A stretch of 64,000 bases of DNA from an uncultured Robinsoniella sp. (lineage in GTDB: Bacteria; Bacillota; Clostridia; Lachnospirales; Lachnospiraceae): positions 15,129-79,128 of the forward strand of contig UQCR01000017.1 of NCBI GenBank assembly GCA_900539655.1, written 5' to 3'. The position numbers were made by a program, and so were the translations under genes. Shown here piece by piece: positions 29,501 to 36,240 of the stretch. The notes under the pieces were generated by a model. The model ran no database searches and was not told the DNA's origin. It saw nothing but the letters and a program-made list of their open reading frames with translations. The first letter of the stretch is position 1, and each line of letters starts with the position of its first letter.

Positions 29501-30111
29501 ACACTCGAATCCTCGGGATACTTTACTCCCTCATATGAGGCATCAGAATTAACTTCCTGGAGCTTGCCATCTACATAAAGTTTTACATTGGTTCCATCTA
29601 CTACACCCACAATATGATACCACCGGTTAGCAGATACCTTTGCTGTTGGCTGCCGATAAGCTCCACCTACATGAGCAAAAAAGGTAAGAATCCCGTTTTC
29701 TAAACCAAGTCCTATACCTCCATTTTCCTGATTTGAAAAAAAGTCACGTTCACCATTAGAAATTTCATTAAATTTAACCATACACTCAATTGTCAGATTC
29801 TTGCTTATCTTTCCATACTTATTTTCATCAAAAGCATATAAAGAAGCTGATTTGCCGTTAAAACTCCCTACCGTTCTTCCCAAATCAGAAAATTCCCTGA
29901 TAAAAGGTGAACCAATTTTTTTATGCAACCTGCTTGGTATGACAGATTGATCCTCCATTCCCACTGTAAAATCAACATTGAAAACGTCTGCTGTAGGAAG
30001 TCCCTGTTCTACAACATCTGATGTAGCCTGAATGTTAGCAGCACCTGCAAGTATCATTGATGAGTTGACCGCTATGGTTGTGATTAGTAATAAAGCAATT
30101 TTTCTCTTCAT
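26512..30111 (-). CDS. Secreted alkaline-phosphatase-superfamily phosphodiesterase with LamG, cohesin-like, FIVAR and dockerin modules
   Basis: About 1199 residues, signal peptide about 1-30. Order: LamG/concanavalin-like (about 55-235), cohesin-like beta-sandwich (about 255-385), an EF-hand-like loop LDLNRDGVIGVGD (about 390-405), then an alkaline phosphatase/nucleotide pyrophosphatase core (about 425-735), helical FIVAR-type repeats (about 840-1130) and a dockerin (about 1135-1199). Metal-site motifs: LTVDGAG, DWMDHVGHSSGY, TNADHGGSG and NHGSTD; QPSMSAQN holds the candidate nucleophile. The ATG at 30111 follows AAGGGAG, better than the one at 30126. First dockerin loop DIDWNSVVNTKD is degenerate. 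Possibly releases phosphate, sulfate or phospho-substituents from glycans; the activity cannot be fixed from sequence. Confidence 0.83.
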   Translation of the reverse strand: MKRKIALLLITTIAVNSSMILAGAANIQATSDVVEQGLPTADVFNVDFTVGMEDQSVIPSRLHKKIGSPFIREFSDLGRTVGSFNGKSASLYAFDENKYGKISKNLTIECMVKFNEISNGERDFFSNQENGGIGLGLENGILTFFAHVGGAYRQPTAKVSANRWYHIVGVVDGTNVKLYVDGKLQEVNSDASYEGVKYPEDSSVWNMVLGGDSDDDHSVQFFSDVDMGFAKIYSRAVTDEEVLQMSNSAFYDVDIEERGLVNLGMVGSDTTSEGSVWDLDIHANKNSNYDVNKIEYDIMYDVSCLEYSGTQYLTEDAFVTETEPGKLHVVLNRWLSTSSFKNYADTRIGRLQFRTKVLDESVTTSISTGNYSAYFNDGQIDQEISPDINKELQIFSKKELDLNRDGVIGVGDVVMADGEFKKSVAAESSIFPYKHAVILTVDGAGTVWNPDGIYYAPNNWTTPVIYSDEETMSKRKNDYVVDLMNHEFATSYTAQAVQPSMSAQNYFSILHGISWMEAPGDYQIDNDSTGVEYFTDFNRTPPLYPSIFKAVSDAFPERQNVAFAEWSNIINGIIEPDAQVTGRTSAEKQSFYDVAEFIRSEAYKNTAVVYMQSDWMDHVGHSSGYFNENYYNELQHYDNYYKAVIKALKETERYEDTLIVTNADHGGSGYNHGSTDPSNMDVFIGVGGQTVNSGTRLNNGSNGDISPIVLSALRVDIPNSMTGQVFDNNMFLRQEELYKKNRDIENIIFKCGENAGELSLKNPRSETRAVDAVIDLKGAEVETVETEGTIVRQEVVNGMLNLTISYNNQPVKIATIRFLSQGNEQPVLKELMLGTETGKEIYPDIKNEKGEPVEKPDISSLNLAITMTEKQKEEHEKNQFYTEESWGKAEEALIEAKELAKKVDLTQEEADESLVKLITACNLLEYKPQKVGLRAALSGAEAILADVEKLKQYAPECIDAVRNAVEKVKNVSENSAVDQGIINQATTDLLTAVTSMLVIKENTRLSILIQKAEQILEKAERYTPSSINKLKTALEKAKNANNQHVEAEMTVAYEKLAEALTSLVRKANKDELSNALNKAKEILKYASKYLENSIAQLEPVTKEAQEIYDNPDTDTSMTGEVLKILIQEILKARLMGDIDWNSVVNTKDAAILLSYNAEKIDFTEEQKTLSDINFDGRSDSCDAGLILKLTAEKISEFKK

Positions 30112-30339
30112 AAAAGCTCCCTTCATTCTATAGTGATTATTCTAAGTTGATTTTAGCATTTATAAAATTAATCATTTAGGATTTATTTATTTAATTTTTA
30201 GAATTTTTAATGAGATAAATTTTGTATTATCATTATTTTACGATATTTGAACTATTTTTTAATTAGTTAGGAAATCATTTATAATTCTGATATAACAACA
30301 ATATTAAAACAGACTAGCAACTAAATAACATTCCTTTGA

Positions 30340-30368
30340 TGGACGACAACCTAAGTGAGGTGTATAAT
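30340..30368 (+). promoter_or_regulatory. Promoter of the lipoprotein gene in the 30.1-30.4 kb divergent spacer
   Basis: TGGACG (30340-30345), 17-bp spacer, TATAAT (30363-30368), about 65 bp before the plus-strand lipoprotein start. The remaining spacer (30112-30433) is very AT-rich; no clear minus-strand promoter or RNA structure was recognised in it. Confidence 0.5.
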
Positions 30369-30433
30369 TAAGAAATAGAAGTAATTATCGGAGTAAAATA
30401 CCTCTAACTATTAAGAAGAAAGGGGATTGTCAA

Positions 30434-31108
30434 ATGAAAAAGAACTATGCTGTCTTACTGTCAATGTTCTGCTGTATCACTGCCGCAACCGGCTGCCGTA
30501 CTCTCTCAAGCCATGTAGCGGGGTCGGAATCAGCCCTGGCTGCGGAATCCACGTTAATCACTAACAATACGGAAGTACATTTTGAGCATATACTGGATTC
30601 CTATTATTCGGCACAGAAAACTTCGGTGTATGAGTACTTTCAGCATAAAAGCATTCAAAAATTCCTGTCTATGTGGGTAGATGCTGAAACGGGCGATATG
30701 GGAGACACAGACTGGAAATTTGATAACTTTACCGATTACAAAGTCCTTAACCACGAACTGGAACCAATCCGTCAAGACCAGCAATTATACTGCTGTACTT
30801 TTTCAAATGGGGTTGACAGAAATGGCTATATTGTCTTTTCCTATGAAGAATCGGATCCCAGCATTCAAAATTACGGCGTAACTGAAACTTCTCCCTATAT
30901 GTATGATTTAAAAGCTAATGATTCTGCAATTCTTAAGGGACTGAAAGAGACAGACCTGGATCTATCCACCGGGAAAGCTTCCCGTTTATCCTTGTTTGAT
31001 GAGAAAAACAAACGAAGTGTTGAGGCGGTTTTATTTACAGATGCCAAAGGCAACAGCTATCTATGTGAATTTGGGGATTCTGAATTTACCTTTTTGGCTT
31101 TGAATTGA
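30434..31108 (+). CDS. Uncharacterised lipoprotein
   Basis: 224 residues. N-terminal lipoprotein signal with Cys in AATGCRTLS (about residue 21). The body is mixed alpha/beta with no family recognised. RBS AAAGGGGATTG just upstream. It is one of only two plus-strand genes in the central region and lies between the dockerin-protein operon and a TetR regulator. It could be a small sensor or inhibitor protein at the membrane; no function is claimed. Confidence 0.75.
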   Translation: MKKNYAVLLSMFCCITAATGCRTLSSHVAGSESALAAESTLITNNTEVHFEHILDSYYSAQKTSVYEYFQHKSIQKFLSMWVDAETGDMGDTDWKFDNFTDYKVLNHELEPIRQDQQLYCCTFSNGVDRNGYIVFSYEESDPSIQNYGVTETSPYMYDLKANDSAILKGLKETDLDLSTGKASRLSLFDEKNKRSVEAVLFTDAKGNSYLCEFGDSEFTFLALN

Positions 31109-31250
31109 ACCTCGTTGAACCTCTGTACTTGTTTTAGAGCGTGTTTGACCGATACCTCATCATTGTACAGCTTTAGCAACAAAAAGGGTTGAATCCAACT
31201 GGTTGTTGGAGTATCTAACCCCCACACTTATATATTAGGAGGCAGATGCT

Positions 31251-31838
31251 ATGAAAAAAGAATCCAATGACCACCGGGTACGGATTACAAAGCTTTTAAT
31301 ACGCAGCTCTTTTACCGAGCTTTTAAAAACAAAACCCATACAGAGTATTTCCGTAAAAGAGCTCAGTGACCACGCCGGAATTAACCGGGGTACATTTTAC
31401 AGTCATTATCAGGATATCTATGCACTTTTGGAAGAGATTGAAAATGATATGCTGATTGAATTTTCACAGGCACTGGAACCTCTTCTTAATGACAACACAA
31501 AAAAAGGAAATCTTGCTGATATCTGTAACGGCATCTTTTACTGCCTTAAGAAAAATTCTGATATGTGTACGTTTATGGTTGGAGATTATAATGATAAAGA
31601 ACTGATGGCAAAGCTGTTGAATACCGGAAGGGAATTCTGTATCAATACCTATCACAGCCTGTTCCCCAAAGCATCTATTCAGCAGATTGAATACTTTTAT
31701 TCCTTTGTCAGTACAGGCTGTATCGGTCTAATTCGAAAATGGATAGAGGAAGATATGGTTCTTCCTACAGAAGAAATTGCCAGAATGGCTGAAAGTATGA
31801 TTATGTGCGGAATTGGATATCTGGAAAATCCGCTTTAA
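31251..31838 (+). CDS. TetR/AcrR-family transcriptional regulator
   Basis: 195 residues. The N-terminal HTH is clear (ISVKELSDHAGINRGTFYSHYQDIYALLEEIE, shown here as ISVKELSDHAG then NRGTFYSHYQD). The C-terminal ligand/dimer domain is of the type with a C-terminal TetR-like fold common in Firmicutes. A strong AGGAGG lies at 31237-31242. It converges with the URO-D-like gene (22 bp between stops). The target is unknown; the lipoprotein gene or itself are candidates. Confidence 0.88.
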   Translation: MKKESNDHRVRITKLLIRSSFTELLKTKPIQSISVKELSDHAGINRGTFYSHYQDIYALLEEIENDMLIEFSQALEPLLNDNTKKGNLADICNGIFYCLKKNSDMCTFMVGDYNDKELMAKLLNTGREFCINTYHSLFPKASIQQIEYFYSFVSTGCIGLIRKWIEEDMVLPTEEIARMAESMIMCGIGYLENPL

Positions 31839-31859
31839 AATTTCTTTTACTATGTCCAT

Positions 31860-32897
31860 CTACACTATATCCTTATCTGCCTCTTCGATCATCGCCAGAA
31901 TATTCCCCGGCGGAATAATATCTACCATTGTATTACAGGTAGAGAGAATAAATCCGCCTCCGGGGCCTGCAATCTCAATGGTCTTACGGACCTCCGCACG
32001 GACTTCTTCTACGGTGCCAAAGCACATGATGTAATCCAGGTCAATATTCCCCCACAGGCACAGCCGGTCTCCATATTTTCTCTTAATTTCACCGATATCC
32101 ATTCCGGCTGAAGGCTGGAGTGACTGAATACCATCAAACCCGCATTCCACCAGTTTATCCATTACGCTGTTCAGATTGCCGTCGCTGTGAAGAAATACCG
32201 GTGCGTCTCTATAGGCCTTTATTTCCTGAATCATCTGTTTGTAGAATGGATATACATGTTCCTCCATTACGTAAGGAGGCAGGAACACCCCGGTGTTAAA
32301 TGCCATATCATCCGCTATCAGAATGGCATCCGCTCCTTTGTCCAGGAATAACTTTGCCTTTTTAATCTCAAATGCAACCACCTTTTCCGTTAATACATGG
32401 GTTTCCTCCGGGTAAGTGATACAATTCACCATGTAATCTTCCATGGGATACATTTCGTTCAGCATGGAGATTGGTCCGCCAATCTGGGCAAACACAAATA
32501 AGTCCGTTTCTTTTACATATTTTTCAACCAGATCTCCTGTCACCTTTGTAATATCCGGTTCCTGATAATCCCAGGCATCCTCGATATCCACAGGAGGATT
32601 TAGAAGCCGTTTGCTCTCCTCGCCTTCTAAAAAGGTTTGTCCATACACACTCTGTATAATTTTCTTGCCGTCAGCAGTTTTTCCAATCTCCCATTCCGGC
32701 CAGTCACCAACATTGATAATATCCATATGTAATAATTCCCGTACTTTTAGGTCTCTTTCAAAATGCTGGTAATCTGCAGGATATTCCATGCCCAGCAGCT
32801 TGTTGGCAATCTGAGGCTGTATATATAATTCCCCTTTTGGAACTCTGTCTCCTTCCATATGGCGGATTGCCGCCCATACCCGTTCTTTCTTTGTCAT
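31860..32897 (-). CDS. URO-D superfamily methyltransferase-like protein
   Basis: 345 residues of the uroporphyrinogen decarboxylase fold, in the branch that includes corrinoid-linked methyltransferases such as MtaA and CmuA. Seen: KERVWAAIRHMEGDRVPKGE at the N-terminus, ADAILIADDMAF, FLHSDGNLNSVMDKLV, LQPSAGMDI, and FILSTCNTM with a late Cys. The metal motif has His-x-Asp (HSDG) where MtaA-type enzymes have His-x-Cys. AAAGGAGATC precedes the ATG. No corrinoid protein or MtaB partner is near. Location just after the terminator of the GH29 gene suggests readthrough transcription. Demethylation of a methylated substrate is possible but unproven. Confidence 0.8.
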   Translation of the reverse strand: MTKKERVWAAIRHMEGDRVPKGELYIQPQIANKLLGMEYPADYQHFERDLKVRELLHMDIINVGDWPEWEIGKTADGKKIIQSVYGQTFLEGEESKRLLNPPVDIEDAWDYQEPDITKVTGDLVEKYVKETDLFVFAQIGGPISMLNEMYPMEDYMVNCITYPEETHVLTEKVVAFEIKKAKLFLDKGADAILIADDMAFNTGVFLPPYVMEEHVYPFYKQMIQEIKAYRDAPVFLHSDGNLNSVMDKLVECGFDGIQSLQPSAGMDIGEIKRKYGDRLCLWGNIDLDYIMCFGTVEEVRAEVRKTIEIAGPGGGFILSTCNTMVDIIPPGNILAMIEEADKDIV

Positions 32898-32935
32898 GAT
32901 ACGATCTCCTTTCTGTTACACAGTGAAACACTCTT

Positions 32936-32970
32936 TGGAAAAGCGGATGCAGAAACATGCTGCATCCGCT
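32936..32970 (-). terminator. Hairpin terminator after the GH29 gene
   Basis: 11-bp perfect stem AGCGGATGCAG / CTGCATCCGCT (32942-32952 and 32960-32970), 7-base loop, followed by a short T-run on the minus strand. It lies between the GH29 stop and the URO-D-like start; the tail is weak, so partial readthrough is likely. Confidence 0.75.
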
Positions 32971-32992
32971 GAAAATTGCTGTTTGTATTTTC

Positions 32993-35900
32993 CTACCGGA
33001 TCTTAACGCTCTTTACACTGCTGTAAGCTCCTGAGTACCAGCGTTTACCGGCTGAGTCTGTTACATAAGCCCTTACCTTTATATAGTAAGTCTTTTTTCG
33101 ATTCAGCCCTTTTATAGATGTTGTTGTCTTGCTGCCTTTTCCCCGGGATTCATAAACCGTTTTTGCCTTCTTAAATTCCTTGTGGGCTGCATAACGAATC
33201 TGGTATCCATCCGCCTTTTTAACATTTGTTATGATCACGGAGCAGACCTTTTGTTTTTTACTCGTGACAGATACTTTTTTCACGGTTTCGGGCCTGGATA
33301 CCTTTTTCCACTGAGCGTACAGAGTTATGGTTTTTCCGTTTACGGAGGTAAGATTCTTTATGGCCTTCTGGCTGGTGTAGGAGGTTCCCTTTCCGTTCTT
33401 TTTCGTATTCCAGCCTTTTAATACATAGCCGGACCGCTTAAAACGGTTTGCTTTTAATTTTGTACTCTTGCCGTAAGTTACTGCCTGACTTCCCATACTG
33501 CCTTTTCCCCCGTTCTTCTGGAATGAAATGCGGTAGGTGTTGGCTTTATAGCGGGCTGTAATTACAAGGTTCTGTGTTACACTTCCATAAGATGCATTCC
33601 ATCCGGTAAACGTGTATCCTTTTCTGGAGGGCGCGGTTGGTGCCTTTGCGCTGCCCTGATGCAATACATCCTGGCTGCTCAGTACTTTTCCGTCATAGTT
33701 TTGGAAGATTACCTGATGTACCTCTTTCATTGCCGGATCTGTTTCTGTGCCCGGCTGTGTTCCTGTTCCCGGCTCTGTTTCAGTCCCTGGCTCCGTTTCC
33801 GTTCCTGGTTCTGTTTCCGTTCCTGGTTCTGTTTCAGTCCCTGGTTCTGTTTCCGTTCCTGGTTCTGTCTCGGTACCCGGCTCTGTTTCCGTTTCTGGTT
33901 CTGTTTCCGTTCCTGGTTCTGTTTCAGTCCCTGGCTCCGTTTCCGTTCCTGGTTCCGTTTCCGTTCCTGGTTCTGTTTCCGTTCCCGGTTCTGTTTCCGT
34001 TCCCGGTTCACTGGTTTCTTCCAATTCCGAAATACCTGCATTCAGTTCATCCACTGCCTCACTAATCAATTGCTGATCCCGGACTGTCAGGTTTTTATCT
34101 TCTATTAGCCTTTGTGCCTCATCCAGTGCATTTTTAAGTCTCTTAGCAGACTCTTCCGTATAGAGTTTAAAATCAATATCTAATACTTCCTGTATTTTCT
34201 GCTCCAGTGCTGACTTATCTGCCGGTCTTAACACGAGATTTTTGATGGCTTCTTCCAGCTGCTTCTGCACGCCGTCTACCATTGTCTGGTCTTTTTCCGT
34301 CAGATCCTCTCTGCCCAGCAGCTTCTTGGCTTTATCCAGGACATCTTTCAGCATCTGAATGGATTCTTTTGTATAGTCTGTATCCTGCTCTATTATTCTA
34401 CCCTCATCATATAGCTCCTGCAGCTTTGTTAAATCCGCCGGCTGTTCCGGCTCCTGCTCCATAAAACCAATGACCCTGATATTGTCAAACAGTGCATAAT
34501 TAGCTTCGTTGCCTCCCGCAGAAAAGCCCAGATGAAGTCCGCCTCCACCCCGTAATCCGCTTACTTCTCCTTTTGCCATCCAGTCCGCAGGCTCCTGGCT
34601 TCCATCCTTCCAGACTTTCAACTTCATCTCACTTCCGGAAGTATAGGCTTTCATATGGTACCAGCTGCCCGGCTTTACGTTAATGTCCTTATTTTCAAGC
34701 CTTGCAGCCTCTCTGGCACTACCATTTACATTTTGCTGCAACAGGATGCCTCCGTATCCCGGAATAATGGGATATATATGCATATTGTCCGGATTATAGG
34801 TCTGGAAATAGTTACTTATATAAAGTCCTTCAATTCCGCTTAGTTCCTCCTCGTACTTAAAATCCAGCGTCATTATCGTACCGTCCCAGCTATCCTGCTT
34901 AGTCATGCGTACTGCAGTATTACTCTTACCCTGTATTTTCAGGGCATTGCCGGTCCCGGACTCTCCCGATACAATCTGAAACTGTTCCGGATTGGTTAGC
35001 TGATAGCCTTTCTGAGAAGTATCATGAAACATGCCCTGGCTGTATGCTTCAAAGTTGTCCTGGAAGATAACATTCCCCTGGACCACATTTCCGCTTAATT
35101 GCTTAGGCTCCTCCTTGTTTCCTGCATGGTCGTAAGCATAATAGGTAAGGGAAAAACGGCCCTCTTTTGCTATTACTACCGGTTTGTTATATTTCTGTGG
35201 TTCTGACCCGTCAAGCTGCCAGTATATTCCTGACACACCCGATTCACTGTCCTCAGACTTCAGTTCTATTTCCGCCTGGTTGATGTAATCTCCTTTTTGT
35301 GTCTGTTCCCCAGTTAGCGTAGCTCTCGTTACCGGTGCCACTGTATCCTGTGACAGGTCTTCCGTGACACCATCCTCAAAGGCTGTTACCTTTAAGTTGT
35401 CAAAACTGGAGAATGCGGTATCCACGCCGGAGGCATCTGAAAACTGTAAGAAGAATCCTCCTTTTTGCAGACCGCCAAAGACAGCTCCTCCGATCCAGTC
35501 AAGAGGTTCCTGTTCTCCCCTTTTCCACATCTTTACCTGTAACTCCTCTCCTGCCAGTCTCATTTTTATGGAATACCATATGCCGGTTTCATAACTAAAC
35601 GCAGTATCTCCATGCTCAGAATAACTGCCGTTTAAATAGCGCTGGTACAATATTCCGCCTCTGAAATGAGGCAGCAGATCAGCCAGATAACGGTTTTCCT
35701 TATCCTGGTATCTTGGAGAAATGTATATTCCCCCAAAATCTTTTGTATCCGCATCAAACCGGTAGTCAAAAGAAATGTTTACATTTTTCCAGTCAGCTTC
35801 TTTTGTAAGATATGTATCAGACCCGTCTGAGTTCATTTTCAGGATTTTGTTGCCATCCTCCTCAGCTATACTGATCCGGTCATGAAGAAACGTATATTTT

Positions 35901-36240
35901 TCTACAGCCGTCTGCTGGTCATTTAATTTACCTGTGTCATAATCTTCAAAATTATCTGCGAAAACTTCTTTTTCCCAGGAACCTGCCTTTAACTCTTTAT
36001 CCTTATTGGACTGGGTTTTATCAGCTGTCTCAACGTAAATAATACCGCTGCATACGCCCCCCGGAACCAGGAATTGTATACGGTCAGGCATCCAGCTGAT
36101 CAGATACGGAGAATTGGCATCTACGGATACTTCGCCATTTGGTCCCGTCATAACAACTCTTCCGGGATTCTTTCCAAAATGTCCCTTTAAGATTACCGTA
36201 TCTCCTGTTTTGACCTGATCGGGAGCAATAACCATATCCA
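32993..36240 (-). repeat. 3.2-kb segmental duplication, copy A (see 39307-42540)
   Basis: The C-terminal half of the GH29 protein (IPT domain to FN3 end) is near-identical in residue sequence and module order to that of the adjacent beta-helix protein, for example the shared runs WDGTIMTLDFKYEE / WDGTVMTLDFKYQE and GRVVMTGPNGEVSVDA / GRVVMTGPDGEVSVDA. Copy B is at 39307-42540. Confidence 0.85.

Noticed and set aside
31150..31236. TTGGAG-N17-TATATA as a promoter of the TetR gene
   Set aside because: The -10 box would abut the AGGAGG ribosome binding site, leaving no room for a normal leader.
33745..34013. CRISPR-like regular spacing of repeats
   Set aside because: The units are directly adjacent with no unique spacers and lie in frame in a coding sequence.
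33637..34108. Long plus-strand frames encoding Val-Pro-Gly-Ser-type repeats opposite the hexapeptide arrays
   Set aside because: They are antisense shadows of the 18-bp coding repeats, without ribosome binding sites; the same occurs at 39886-40416.
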